Notes: generated from the sequence alone by a model not told the origin. DNA of 50,841 nucleotides from Jiangella endophytica (GCF_003427025.1 NZ_QVAI01000031.1:1-50841); one strand, 5' to 3'. Positions 7,804 through 16,498 are shown, counted from the first letter of the stretch. Numbers and translations: made by a program.

Positions 7804-9212
7804 GCATGCCGAAGAAGCTGATCCTCAACGCGACGGAGATGAGCACCCCCGGGCACATCGCGTTCGGGCTGTGGCGGGCGCAGACCGCCGATGTGCCGCG
7901 CTACACCGACGTCCGGTACTGGACGGAGCTCGCCACCGTGCTCGAGGCCGGAGGCTTCGACGCGCTGTTCCTCGCCGACGCGCTCGGCCAACTGGACTCC
8001 TACCGGAAGACCGCCGACCCAGCCCTCGTCGACGCGGTGCAGACGCCGCTCGACGACCCGCTGCTCATCGTGTCGGCCATCGCCACCGTCACGCGGAGCC
8101 TGGGCGTCGCCGTCACCGTCTCCACCACCTACGAGCAGCCCTACCTGCTGGCCCGGAAGTTCACCACACTCGATCACCTGACCGACGGCCGCATCGGGTG
8201 GAACATCGTGACGTCGCAGCTGGACAGTGCCGCGCGCAACCTCGGCCATGAGCGGCAGGTCCCGCACGACGAGCGCTACGAGATCGCCCAGGACTTCGTC
8301 GACGTGGCGTACAAACTCTGGGAGGGCTCGTGGGACGACGGCGCCGTTCTGCGCGACCCGGTGAAGGGCATCTACGCCGACCCGGCGAAGGTACACGCGA
8401 TCGGCCACAGCGGTCCGTACTACTCCGTGCCCAGTGCCCACCTCTCCGAGCCGTCGATCCAGCGGACTCCGCTGATCTTCCAGGCCGGATCGTCGCCGCG
8501 GGGGCGCCGGTTCGCCGCCCGCAACGCCGAGGTCGTCTTCGTCGCCGGGCACACCGCCGCGGCGCTGCGCCGAAACGTCACCGAGATCAAGCGACTTGCC
8601 GCCGAGGAGGGACGTGAACCGGACTCGATCAAGTTCCTCGCCTCGGTCACCGTCGTCACGGCAGAGTCCGACGCCGCCGCTCGGAGCAAGCTGCGCGACC
8701 TGCAGCGCTACCGCAGCGTCGAGGGCGCTCTGACCCACTTCTCCGCGGTCACCGGCATCGACTGGAGCGAGTACGACCTGGACGCTCCGCTGTCCTACAT
8801 CGAGACCGAGAGCAACCGGTCGATCCTGGCCAGTCTCACCAAGGACGCGCCGGGCGAGGAGTGGACGCTGCGCAAGGTGCTCGCGCCCGACGATGGGTTC
8901 GTCTACGGAAACGCCCTCGTCGGCGATGGTGCGTCGGTCGCATCCGCACTGGAGGCTCTCGCCGACGACGCCAACATCGACGGATTCAACATCTCCGGCG
9001 CACTGCCGATCGAGAGCTACCGCGACCTCGCCGACCACGTCATTCCCGAACTGGCTCGCCGCGGAAGGATCCGCGACCGGATCCCGGGCCGGACCTTCCG
9101 CGAGTCCGTCTTCGAGAACGCGAGCCCGCTCCTCCCCGACGACCACCCCGCCAGCCGCTACCGCGGCGCCTTCGCCGGGCGGCCATCGTCGGCGCCGACG
9201 TTGCTCGCATGA
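7800..9212 (+). CDS. FMN-dependent monooxygenase, DszA/NtaA/SnaA family
   Basis: A 470-residue luciferase-like TIM-barrel enzyme of full family length. Recognisable blocks are GHIAFGLWRAQ near the start, DALFLADALGQLDSY, TTLDHLTDGRIGWNIVTS, and QAGSSPRGRRFAARNAEVVF, where the flavin phosphate is expected to bind. Members use FMNH2 and O2 to cleave C-S or C-N bonds in sulfones, sulfonates or aminopolycarboxylates. It is translationally coupled to the importer ATPase upstream and the flavin reductase downstream. This suggests that the compound taken up by the importer is its substrate and that sulfite or an oxidised sulfur fragment is released. Substrate identity is inference. Confidence 0.93.
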   Translation: MSMPKKLILNATEMSTPGHIAFGLWRAQTADVPRYTDVRYWTELATVLEAGGFDALFLADALGQLDSYRKTADPALVDAVQTPLDDPLLIVSAIATVTRSLGVAVTVSTTYEQPYLLARKFTTLDHLTDGRIGWNIVTSQLDSAARNLGHERQVPHDERYEIAQDFVDVAYKLWEGSWDDGAVLRDPVKGIYADPAKVHAIGHSGPYYSVPSAHLSEPSIQRTPLIFQAGSSPRGRRFAARNAEVVFVAGHTAAALRRNVTEIKRLAAEEGREPDSIKFLASVTVVTAESDAAARSKLRDLQRYRSVEGALTHFSAVTGIDWSEYDLDAPLSYIETESNRSILASLTKDAPGEEWTLRKVLAPDDGFVYGNALVGDGASVASALEALADDANIDGFNISGALPIESYRDLADHVIPELARRGRIRDRIPGRTFRESVFENASPLLPDDHPASRYRGAFAGRPSSAPTLLA

Positions 9213-9883
9213 CCACGCCACACGACCCCGGGAGTCCTGCCATGTCCGATCGCCGATCGACCATCGCCAACGGGCAGCGAGTCCGCGTCGACTGCGACCA
9301 CCGTGCCACGGCCCGGACGGCGTCGGCCCACGTCTCGCCACGTCCCACGCCGGCGCCGCCGCAACCGCCAGCGGGTGTCGACGCGGATGCCTACAAGGCG
9401 GCCTTCCGACGACACGCTGCCGGAGTGGTCGTCATCACCGCCGACGCAGGCCGAGGCCCCTCGGGCTTCACCGCCACGTCGCTGGCGTCGCTGTCGCTCG
9501 ACCCGCCGCTGGTCTCCTTCGGCCTGGCCAGCACCGCCTCGAGCTGGCCGACGGTCGCCGCCGCGGACAGCGTCCTCGTCCACTTCCTGGCCGCGGACCA
9601 GGAGCAACTCGCCCAACGCTTCGCGACCAGCGGCATCGACAGATTCGCCGCCCCGACGCGGTGGTCGCGACTGTCCACGGGCGAGCCGGTGCTCGACGAT
9701 GCGCCCCGCTATCTTCGTGCCGAGGTCGATCACCGGCTCCCGGTGGGCGACCACCACCTCGTCGTCGCCCGAGTGGTCGGCGCCGTCACCGTCCGCGACC
9801 ACCTGCCACTCGTCTACCACGCCGGCACCTACACCACTCTCCCGAACAGCCGTACCGACGATGGAGGCCTCGCATGGCAGTGA
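9209..9883 (+). CDS. Flavin reductase (HpaC/DszD-like)
   Basis: A 224-residue protein with a flavin-reductase split-barrel domain from about residue 60: YKAAFRRHAAGVVVITA, GPSGFTATSLASLSLDPPLV and a C-terminal DHLPLVYHAGTY. These match the HpaC/DszD family, which reduces free FMN with NAD(P)H for two-component monooxygenases. The first ~60 residues are a low-complexity Ala/Pro/Arg-rich extension, and a later start is possible. The ATG at 9209 is preferred because it overlaps the monooxygenase stop (ATGA). It would serve the DszA-type and DszC-type enzymes in this locus. The reading frame ends 10 nt inside the next gene. Confidence 0.88.
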   Translation: MTTPHDPGSPAMSDRRSTIANGQRVRVDCDHRATARTASAHVSPRPTPAPPQPPAGVDADAYKAAFRRHAAGVVVITADAGRGPSGFTATSLASLSLDPPLVSFGLASTASSWPTVAAADSVLVHFLAADQEQLAQRFATSGIDRFAAPTRWSRLSTGEPVLDDAPRYLRAEVDHRLPVGDHHLVVARVVGAVTVRDHLPLVYHAGTYTTLPNSRTDDGGLAWQ

Positions 9884-10812
9884 GCTGGATCGCCGGCGAC
9901 TTCGGTGATCTCGACGTCCTCAGCCTGGTCGAGACCGAGGTCGCCGCTCCCGCGGCCGGTGAGGTGACGATCGACGTGCGGGCGGCCGGGGTCAACCCGG
10001 CGGACCACAAGCACCTCTCCGCCGGCCGCGGGACCGACCGCCCGCTGCCGCTGCGGATCGGTTACGAGGTGGCCGGCGTGCTGGCAGCACTCGGCCCGGA
10101 CACGGCCATCGCCTCCGGTGATGCAGCGATCGGCGATCCCGTCGTCGCGTTCCGGGTCACGGGCGGGTACTCCTCCCGGCTGACCGTGCCGGCTCACGAT
10201 GTCTTCGCCAAACCCGACGCACTCGACTTCCCCGAGGCGGCGAACCTGTTGCTCGCCGGGGCCACGGCCGCGCAGATGCTGCACGTCACCGGTGTGACGG
10301 CCGGCCAGACGATCCTGGTGCACGGTGCCTCCGGAGCCGTCGGCGTCAGCCTGCTCCAGCAGGCGCGGATCATCGGCGCGTCGGTCGTCGGCACGGCGAG
10401 CGAGCACAACTTCGACCTGCTCCGGGAATTCGGCGCGGTGCCCATCCGCTACGGCCCCGGCATCGTCGAGCGCGTCCGGGCATCGGCCCCGGACGGCGTG
10501 GCGGCCGCCCTCGACACCGTCGGCACCCAGGAGGCCATCGACACGTCCGTCGAGCTCGTCCCCGATCGCCGCCGCACCGTCACGATCGTCGCTTCGGAAC
10601 ACAGCCGATCCCTGGGCATCCCGTCGATCAACGGCGCGCAACCGGACAGCGCGGCCTTCCGCGACGACGTCAGGCAGCGCCTGCTGGACTGGGCCGCCGC
10701 CGGCCGGCTGATCGTGCCGGTCGCGCGGACCTTCCCGCTCAGCGAAGCCGTCCAAGCACTGGAGCTCGTCCGTACCGGGCATCCAGGCGGGAAGGTGGCA
10801 CTCATCCCGTGA
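9874..10812 (+). CDS. Zinc-independent MDR oxidoreductase, quinone-reductase-like
   Basis: A 312-residue medium-chain dehydrogenase/reductase. The GroES-like N-terminal half contains VRAAGVNPADHKHLS; the nucleotide-binding half contains HGASGAVGVSLLQQARIIGA, the AxxGxxG Rossmann fingerprint of the NADPH:quinone reductase branch. There is no Cys/His zinc set, as expected. The ATG at 9874 overlaps the flavin-reductase stop by 10 nt, so it is the last gene of the transporter operon. It may reduce an enone or quinone product left after desulfurisation, or act on redox stress. The role is inferred from position only. Confidence 0.88.
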   Translation: MAVSWIAGDFGDLDVLSLVETEVAAPAAGEVTIDVRAAGVNPADHKHLSAGRGTDRPLPLRIGYEVAGVLAALGPDTAIASGDAAIGDPVVAFRVTGGYSSRLTVPAHDVFAKPDALDFPEAANLLLAGATAAQMLHVTGVTAGQTILVHGASGAVGVSLLQQARIIGASVVGTASEHNFDLLREFGAVPIRYGPGIVERVRASAPDGVAAALDTVGTQEAIDTSVELVPDRRRTVTIVASEHSRSLGIPSINGAQPDSAAFRDDVRQRLLDWAAAGRLIVPVARTFPLSEAVQALELVRTGHPGGKVALIP

Positions 10813-11144
10813 GCCAGCGGGGTCCGGGCCGCGCCGGGCCTGACACGCGCGACCTGCGCCTTCACCGCGACCCGACCTCGAACGGACACGATCGAGCCTC
10901 GAAGGGCACGGCTGCCGCCCGAGCGCGGCCCAGGGGTCGCCCAAAGTCTGCCTCTAGTTCACCGTCCAGGATCCCGACGGCAACACCTGCTCGTCACCGA
11001 CCGATAGCTCGCCGCTCAGGACGTGGACCCTCCGCGCACGCATGGGGCCGCGCGGCATGCCGCTGATCGATCCGCGGTCGCCGGCCGAGCCCTCGCAGGC
11101 GAGCTATAGAGCTCGCGCGCACCACGAAGCGCACACAACGGCCG
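10813..11144. other. Convergent intergenic region with a possible VOC-gene scrap
   Basis: No convincing complete gene between the convergent operons. At about 10960-10990 one frame reads FTVQDPDGNT just after a stop codon, resembling the C-terminal DPDGN motif of glyoxalase/VOC proteins. It may be a gene remnant, but this is one short match only. No strong terminator hairpin with a T-run was seen. Confidence 0.3.
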
Positions 11145-12194
11145 TCATCCCACCGCGTCCCGAACCTCCCGCGCAGGGCGCCAACCGATCGCCGGTCCGA
11201 TCCTGCCGGCCAGGACGTCGATGCGTGCCCGCACGTCATCGGCATCGAATTCGCCGGCGTGGGAGAAGTTCGCTACGAAATCGGTCGCACCAGCCGCGAT
11301 TGCCGGATCGGCCCGGACACGCTCGGCGATATCGTCCGATGAACCGTAGAACGGCACCAGGTCCAGATAGTCGCGGACGGTCAGCCCCCGCAACGACTCG
11401 TTCCCGCTGCGCGCCGCCCGCTCGGCCAGCAGCGTCAGCCGCGACCCTAGCACCGGCTCGACCTCATCAACGACAGCCTCCTTACTGCTGCCCGAGTAGA
11501 CGAACCGGAAGATTGCCACCCGCGGCGAGCCGGCGCGCCCGGCGGCCACCCACTCGTCGAGGTACGCCTCGACCTTCGGACGCTGACCCGCATCGGCAGG
11601 GTCGAAGAACGCGCCCTGCTGGAGCCCGTCGCCGGCGCGGGCCGCCGCGCGGGCACCGTCGACGCTGGTCGCCGCCTGCCACAGCGCCGCCCGGATGCCA
11701 TCTCCGGAAGGGAACAGCCGTGGTCCGTCGCCCCGGTCGTCCAGTGGCGCGCCATCGAGGACGTGGTGCAGCCGCTGGACCTTCTCCGCGAAGATCGCAT
11801 GCCGCCGCTCCGGTTCCAGCCCGAAAGCACGGAACCCGTCGAGATTCGCGCCACCGGTGCCGAGTCCGAGCTGGATCCGGCCCGGGGCCAGTGCGTCCAG
11901 CACGGCGGCGTCCTCGGCGAGCCGGAGCGGGTCCTCGAACGGCAACGTCGTGATGCCGGTGCCAAGGACAATCCGGTCGGTGCGCTGCGCCGCCGCCGCG
12001 AGAAACACCAGCGGCGACGGGAACGGCCCGTCGGTGTTGTCGAAGTGGTGCTGGCCGATCCAGGCGCTGTCGAGTCCCGCTCTCTCGGCGTGGACGATCG
12101 TGTCCAACACGTCCTCGTACACGCGGTGGACGCCAACGGCGCCCCGCGCTGTCGTCCTGATGTTGACCGCGAAGCCGATGCGAAGGCCAGCCAT
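11145..12194 (-). CDS. Luciferase-like FMN monooxygenase
   Basis: A 349-residue bacterial luciferase-fold (LLM class) flavoprotein. Features include LDSAWIGQHHFDNTDGPFPS, FLAAAAQRTDRIVLGTGITT, EDAAVLDALAPGRIQLGLGT and an ARAGDGLQQGAFF segment. It belongs to a different branch from the DszA-type enzyme. The start codon lies 9 nt downstream of a third copy of the operator-like palindrome. No Shine-Dalgarno sequence is evident and GAAATT lies at the -12 to -7 spot, so a leaderless transcript is possible. Co-regulation with the two sulfur operons suggests another sulfur-compound or alkane-sulfonate type substrate, not provable from sequence. Confidence 0.9.
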   Translation of the reverse strand: MAGLRIGFAVNIRTTARGAVGVHRVYEDVLDTIVHAERAGLDSAWIGQHHFDNTDGPFPSPLVFLAAAAQRTDRIVLGTGITTLPFEDPLRLAEDAAVLDALAPGRIQLGLGTGGANLDGFRAFGLEPERRHAIFAEKVQRLHHVLDGAPLDDRGDGPRLFPSGDGIRAALWQAATSVDGARAAARAGDGLQQGAFFDPADAGQRPKVEAYLDEWVAAGRAGSPRVAIFRFVYSGSSKEAVVDEVEPVLGSRLTLLAERAARSGNESLRGLTVRDYLDLVPFYGSSDDIAERVRADPAIAAGATDFVANFSHAGEFDADDVRARIDVLAGRIGPAIGWRPAREVRDAVG

Positions 12195-12203
12195 GCAACC
12201 AAT

Positions 12204-12225
12204 TTCCTATAACTTCAGTAGGAAT
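12204..12225 (-). promoter_or_regulatory. Operator-like palindrome, site 3
   Basis: TTCCTATA, ACTTCA, GTAGGAAT: same half-sites, 6-nt spacer and orientation relative to the leftward start codon as sites 1 and 2. No leader peptide copy is present here, so the motif is conserved independently of the duplication. It also lies about 54 nt before the small rightward gene at 12279. Confidence 0.6.
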
Positions 12226-12278
12226 TCAAGAGGCTACTTGTATCACGAGACGCAGGACCGACCTCCCGGAAGGAAGAG

Positions 12279-12425
12279 ATGACCCGAGAGTTCTACCGAA
12301 CCGTCCACGAGCTCGCCGCAAAGGCCGACGGGGCCACACCGCCACTGATCACGTCGTCGTTCCGGTTCGTCGTGGGCTCGACCGAAGAGGAGGCGAAGTC
12401 CACCGAACGCGAGGCCTACGAGTAG
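12279..12425 (+). CDS. Small protein of unknown function (48 aa)
   Basis: A short open frame with a strong ribosome-binding site (GGAAGGAAGAG) 4-8 nt before ATG. The product begins MTREFYRTVHELAAKADG and ends in an acidic, Glu/Lys-rich tail (STEEEAKSTEREAYE). No membrane segment, Cys pair or recognised domain is visible. It is divergent from the flavin monooxygenase and shares the intergenic region carrying operator site 3, so the two may be co-regulated. It could be a small accessory protein or the remnant of a longer gene. Confidence 0.6.
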   Translation: MTREFYRTVHELAAKADGATPPLITSSFRFVVGSTEEEAKSTEREAYE

Positions 12426-12744
12426 CCTGCAGGTACGCCCCCGCGGGTACATCGCAACTCTCACCGCGTCTGCAACGGCTCCATTTGGCGGTGACCGTCT
12501 GGCAAGGGGCCCTGGTCATCCCCAGGCTTGAGGGAACTCTGGTGGCCGGGTGTCGTCGCTTATACCGTCACCAACGAACCGTCCGGCTCACCAGTCGCAA
12601 GAGGACACGTTCGACGGTCACCTGATCATCGGCGCAACTCGACAGAAGCCCTACCCGGAATGACAACGACACTTCGCCACGCATTGCCGTCGTCACGCGC
12701 AAGCGCGTCCTTTCCGCCCCCAGAAACGCAAGGAGAAAGCTGTC
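12426..12744. other. Intergenic region without a recognised gene
   Basis: I see no supported gene on either strand; the frames here are unlike known proteins. It must hold the promoter of the oxidoreductase at 12745, but no clear -35/-10 pair stands out. Confidence 0.5.
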
Positions 12745-13443
12745 GTGACGATCATCGGCATTCTTGGCGCTGGCCAGGCCGGAAGCACGCTTGCCCGCGC
12801 GGCGATCACTTTGGGCCACGACATCGTCATCGCCAACTCGCGGAGACCAGAGACGTTGAAGGATCTCGTCGGCGAGCTGGGCCCGAGGGCGCACGCCGCC
12901 AGCGCGGCGGAGGCCGCAGCCGCAGCCGCAGCCGACTTTGCGATCATCGCGTTCCCGTATCGACCGGGCGACAAGCTGCCGGTCAACGAACTCGCGGGGA
13001 AGGTCGTTCTCGACAACAACAACTACATGGTCTGGCGCGACGGGAACTACCCTGAGGTCGATGCGGGCCTCAAGACGATTCATGAGTTGCGTCAGGAGCA
13101 GCTCCCAACCTCGAAGGTCGCGAAGGCACTCTCACACATCCAATTCCACGCGCGCCTGCCAATTCGTGTCGCCAGCGACGCGCTGCCGGCCTTGGTCCGA
13201 CTGGCCAGGCCCGCCCACGACCCTGACCGAAAGGCCCTGGTCGTCTCCAGCGACCATCCAGAGGCCGTCGAACTCGCCACCCGTATCCACGACGAGCTCG
13301 GGTTCGACACTGTCGACAACAGTCCCCTGAGCGAATCGTGGCGCAGTGCCCCTGGCACGCCGATGTGGAGCGACAGCATCGACGGGCAGAGCCGCGAGCA
13401 GCTCATCCGCAACCTGCGTCGCGCGGAGCGCATTGTCACCTGA
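12745..13443 (+). CDS. NAD(P)-binding oxidoreductase, F420-dependent NADP reductase-like
   Basis: A 232-residue single Rossmann-domain protein. It opens TIIGILGAGQAGSTLARAAI (GxGxxG dinucleotide-binding loop), followed by IVIANSRRPETLKDLV, where SRRP is the usual NADP-phosphate contact in F420_oxidored proteins. The GTG at 12745 follows AAGGAGAAAG. The C-terminal half is more diverged but of family length. Likely a reductase using NADPH, perhaps with F420 or an organic substrate. It stands alone, so no pathway can be assigned. It closes the chromosomal-looking part of the window. Confidence 0.82.
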   Translation: MTIIGILGAGQAGSTLARAAITLGHDIVIANSRRPETLKDLVGELGPRAHAASAAEAAAAAAADFAIIAFPYRPGDKLPVNELAGKVVLDNNNYMVWRDGNYPEVDAGLKTIHELRQEQLPTSKVAKALSHIQFHARLPIRVASDALPALVRLARPAHDPDRKALVVSSDHPEAVELATRIHDELGFDTVDNSPLSESWRSAPGTPMWSDSIDGQSREQLIRNLRRAERIVT

Positions 13444-13469
13444 CGCCAGGAGTCGGCCAGGGAGGTCCA

Positions 13470-13860
13470 TCTGATAAAGAGAGAAGCCCGGGCTGCCCGC
13501 ATGACCGCACTCATCCAGACCAGCCAGGCCGCGCTCATGCTCGACAAGACCGACATCGGCCCGGTGACCGCCGCCATCTGCCTGACCGCCTGGTCGCATC
13601 ACGGCCGGGTACGCTCCGAGGCCGCGTTCGCCACCCTGGCCGGGGTGAACCCCATCCCCGCATTCTCCGGGAACACCGTGCGCCACCGCCTCAACCGCGA
13701 CGGAGACAGACGCCTGAACCGAGCCCTGCGCATCGCCGTCCTCACCCGCATGACCCACACCCGCAAGTCCGCGCCTACGTCCAGCGACGCAGAGCCGAAG
13801 GCCGCACCACCAAAGAGATCCGACGCTGCCTGAAGCGCCACCTAGCCCGCCAGCCCACGA
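13470..13860 (+). pseudogene. IS110-family transposase, C-terminal remnant
   Basis: The frame from about 13470 reads DIGPVTAAICLTAW, SEAAFATLAGVNPIPAFSGN and RHRLNRDGDRRLNRAL, the conserved C-terminal (transposase_20) domain of IS110 elements. Near 13770 the match jumps to another frame, which continues RAYVQRRRAEGRTTKEIRRC and LKRHLARQ. The N-terminal DEDD catalytic domain is absent. It is thus a truncated, frameshifted scrap marking past transposition at the junction between the sulfur locus and the mobile region. Confidence 0.85.
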
Positions 13861-14158
13861 CGGCGCGCCGCGCCGACCCGGCTCCAAGACCATCCACCAT
13901 CCTGACCTGGGCCCAGCTAGCCGAATCGCGAACAGGTCACCGCCGGATCAGCCGGGAGTCGAGGCGATGCGAAACGCTCGCCTAGCTCGCCACCGTCGAC
14001 ATCCTGCTCAAGCTCCACGCGCAGGTGAAAGCGCGATGAAGACGCGATGAAGACGCTGCCGGACATGCTCGCACCACATCGACGAGTGGACACCGCCGTG
14101 GCCAGGTGACACGGCAGGTCCCGGAAGCGGTGAAACCGCTGAGCAAAGGAGCAAGTCA

Positions 14159-14671
14159 GTGCTTTCAATCGACGCCGGCGCCTCGGTCGCTCGACCCCGG
14201 ATTCCGGTGATCCGCGGAATCCTTGCCGTGATTCTGTTGTCGCTCTTGTCGCTGGCGGCGCCGCCTGCAGAGGCGGCCGATCTGAATCAACTGGAGGGTA
14301 GCCCGACGGCAGGCGAGGTGGGCTCGAGTTCGTGGACGCCGGGACTGAGTCCGTTCTATAGCGCGACGGAGTTCGTTTGGCACGATCAGAACGGCTCCCA
14401 GCGCCAGAGCCGCCTTGAGTCGTGCCCACTCGGCTATCTCTGTCTCGCCGCAGGCCAAGGCGATGGCCGCCACACCGTCTATTGGCTCCGGGAATGCCCC
14501 GAGCGCTCCATTTGGAACTTCATGGATGCTGGCGCGGTCATCAACCACCAGACTGGCAACGCCGTGGCCGCGTTCAGATACAAGAGTCACGCGCTCTACT
14601 GGGCCCTTCGTGCGGACAACGAGATCTATCCGATTGCCTGGAGGGATGTCTGGTATGTCGATCCCTGCTGA
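14159..14671 (+). CDS. Secreted small protein, peptidase-inhibitor I36-like
   Basis: A 170-residue predicted secreted protein. The start is GTG at 14159; RIPVIRGILAVILLSLLSLA followed by APPAEA-A is a signal peptide with a likely signal-peptidase site near residue 40. The mature part holds CPLGYLCLAAGQGDG, a second Cys pair (RECPE and the terminal VDPC) and WNFMDAGAVINHQTGN. The spacing recalls the CPxGxxCl...W/N...N pattern of actinobacterial I36-type inhibitors and related small secreted domains. Base composition is slightly less GC-rich than its neighbours. Family assignment is tentative; secretion is well supported. Confidence 0.65.
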   Translation: MLSIDAGASVARPRIPVIRGILAVILLSLLSLAAPPAEAADLNQLEGSPTAGEVGSSSWTPGLSPFYSATEFVWHDQNGSQRQSRLESCPLGYLCLAAGQGDGRHTVYWLRECPERSIWNFMDAGAVINHQTGNAVAAFRYKSHALYWALRADNEIYPIAWRDVWYVDPC

Positions 14672-15370
14672 GCTCGACGGTGAACACCGTCAGGGGTCCG
14701 CTGCGACAGCCTGCCGTACGACGAAAGACTCGTGATCGCCGCCGGCCGGCCCTGACGGAGCGCCCCTCGGCCGCGTCGACGGGCGAGGGGGCGCCCCGTG
14801 GCGGCGTGGCCAGACGTCGTCTCTCTCGGTCGGACGTGTTGAAGCATCCTAAGACGGCGGTCCAGCCGGCCACGACGGGCGCCCGCGGTTTCGCAGCCGC
14901 CCGCCGGACGCGGGCGCCGGCTCCTTTGCTGCTCGCTCACAGATCGTGTTCCATGTGCCGAGCTCACCACCGGACAGTCGCTGGTCCCAGTGACCAGAGT
15001 GCTCGTCGTGCGCTGGGACGGCGGGAGCGAGCAAGGTCGATGACGCCGTCACGGACTGTGATCCAGGATCGTGCCAAGCCGGACTCAGCTCGGACGGGAT
15101 GAAGGTCGTCCCCTCGCCCCCGGAGCGACCCTGCCCCAGTTGTGCGCGACCGCAGACTCCGAAGCCAACTACCTTGCCGGGATCGTCGAACGCTGGACCG
15201 AAGCGCGCATCCAACCACAAGGCGGCACCGTCATGGCCCCTGCCGAGCGCGTCGCTGAGACAACGACGCGCCCATCCTGAGCCGCAACCTCTAGGCTCGG
15301 TGTGGTCCGGCGCAGCGACGGGCTGGACCACACCGAGCCATGCCCGCCAACACCAAGGGGATAGTCGACG
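14672..15370. other. Long intergenic region without a convincing gene
   Basis: About 700 bases with overlapping weak frames on both strands and nothing I recognise. One frame near 15130-15270 (ATADSEANYLAGIVERWTEA) has natural-looking composition but no good start. A hairpin at 14761-14793 (CGCCCCTCG pairing with CGAGGGGGCG) lies 90 nt past the secreted-protein gene and could be a terminator, though it lacks a T-run. This may be decayed coding sequence. Confidence 0.4.
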
Positions 15371-15817
15371 ATGCTCGTCACCGCGGTCGAACACCAGGTG
15401 ATGACGACCTACCGCAGCTTCGGTCTCATGGGCGACGGCGACATCGACATCTACAACGTTTCGACGACCGACGTGCTGGTGTGCGGCACCGGTATATGCC
15501 TGTTCACCAGTGGAGCATCCGACCACGCCGCCGACGTGCGCATCGAGATCTGGGACTCCACCCCGGAGCCCCCGGACGGCTGGACGTCGACTGAGTACGG
15601 CGCCGACGAGCTCGACGCCACCGAGTTCGAGCAGCAATCGCTTGCCATCACCAACGACATCAGCGTCCCCATCATCGGACCCCCTCGGATTCCCATCGAA
15701 CCGATCCGCTACCGCGTCGAGGCCTGGGTGACCGGGCGAGAACGCTCCAGGCAGACTCACACCTACGGCGCTACCGGCCTAGAACGCTGGCTCATCCGAC
15801 TCTCGCCGGCGCGGTAG
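15371..15817 (+). CDS. Hypothetical protein (148 aa)
   Basis: An open frame with ATG at 15371 and AAGGGGA 9-15 nt upstream. The product is acidic and beta-rich in appearance: FGLMGDGDIDIYNVSTTDVL, RIEIWDSTPEPPDGW, then SVPIIGPPRIPIEPIRYRVE and a C-terminal ERWLIRLSPAR. No signal peptide or membrane segment. Repeated short hydrophobic strands and the WxxxExP pattern suggest a small cytosolic beta-barrel or immunity-like fold, but I do not recognise the family. Confidence 0.6.
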   Translation: MLVTAVEHQVMTTYRSFGLMGDGDIDIYNVSTTDVLVCGTGICLFTSGASDHAADVRIEIWDSTPEPPDGWTSTEYGADELDATEFEQQSLAITNDISVPIIGPPRIPIEPIRYRVEAWVTGRERSRQTHTYGATGLERWLIRLSPAR

Positions 15818-15991
15818 TTATCCCGTCGCGCCAAAGCCGGGCCAGTGGCGCGATGATCGTCCCGCCCGCGGCGACCTCGATCAGCGGAAGCGTGGCGCGA
15901 GTGGCTGGGTCATGGATGCGTCCAGTGGCGTCACGGCGAATGACGAGCCGACACGCCGCCGACCTGCGGGCATGTTAGTGAGGAAGTCCGG

Positions 15992-16498
15992 TCAGTTCTT
16001 CCAGGCGACGTCGTGCCAGTACGCGGCGTTCGCGCTGGTCTGGCGGACGATCCGGTCGGGTGCCGGGGGCGCCGGCCAGAGCTGCAGAAGATACCGATCC
16101 GGGCCGGGGCGCGCGGTGTCGACCTGCCGCCCAGCCTCGAAACCCGCGGCGCTGTAGCGGACCCGGTGCGGCCCGGTGGCAGGCAGCGTCAGCGGGTGCC
16201 AGTCGTCGAAGCTCCTGATCGCCGCCATCGTCTCGGCGACGTCGAGCGAGACCTCGACGACCTCGTCCCACTCGTCGTCCAGCGGCGGCTCGGCGGGTAA
16301 CCACGCGACAGTGAAGACCACCGACCCGGTGTGCAGCCCGGTGACGAGGTACACCTGATGCGCGACCGCCGCCCCGGCCAGGCCGTTCCTCTGCCCTCGC
16401 CGAGCCGCATCGGGCATGCCCGGCTCCTCGGCGCCGTTGGTCAGCAGATGCGCGAAGCCGTAGTGCACCAACACCTCGCCAGAGAACAGCTCCCCCAT
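15992..16498 (-). CDS. Hypothetical protein (168 aa)
   Basis: Start placed at ATG 16498 because GGGGAGG lies about 8 nt upstream. The product begins MGELFSGEVLVHYGFAHLLT and has a strand-rich middle (VYLVTGLHTGSVVFTVAWLP). An acidic segment (DDEWDEVVEVSLDV) and RYLLQLWPAPPAPDRIVRQ lead to the end. No signal peptide or transmembrane helix. The pattern of alternating strands and the W/D-rich ending resembles small actinobacterial proteins found near polymorphic toxins, but no firm family can be named. It lies directly downstream of a decayed small gene. Confidence 0.7.
   Translation of the reverse strand: MGELFSGEVLVHYGFAHLLTNGAEEPGMPDAARRGQRNGLAGAAVAHQVYLVTGLHTGSVVFTVAWLPAEPPLDDEWDEVVEVSLDVAETMAAIRSFDDWHPLTLPATGPHRVRYSAAGFEAGRQVDTARPGPDRYLLQLWPAPPAPDRIVRQTSANAAYWHDVAWKN

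Noticed and set aside
10960..10990. VOC/glyoxalase gene
   Set aside because: Only the short DPDGN-type motif is present, directly after a stop codon; insufficient to call a gene or a definite pseudogene.
14032..14053. Tandem repeat of CGCGATGAAGA (two copies) as a possible iteron or CRISPR seed
   Set aside because: Only two copies and no spacers; more likely replication slippage in decayed sequence.
15071..15280. 69-codon frame ahead of the hypothetical gene at 15371
   Set aside because: Composition is partly protein-like but there is no ribosome-binding site, no family match, and an equally long frame overlaps it on the same strand.
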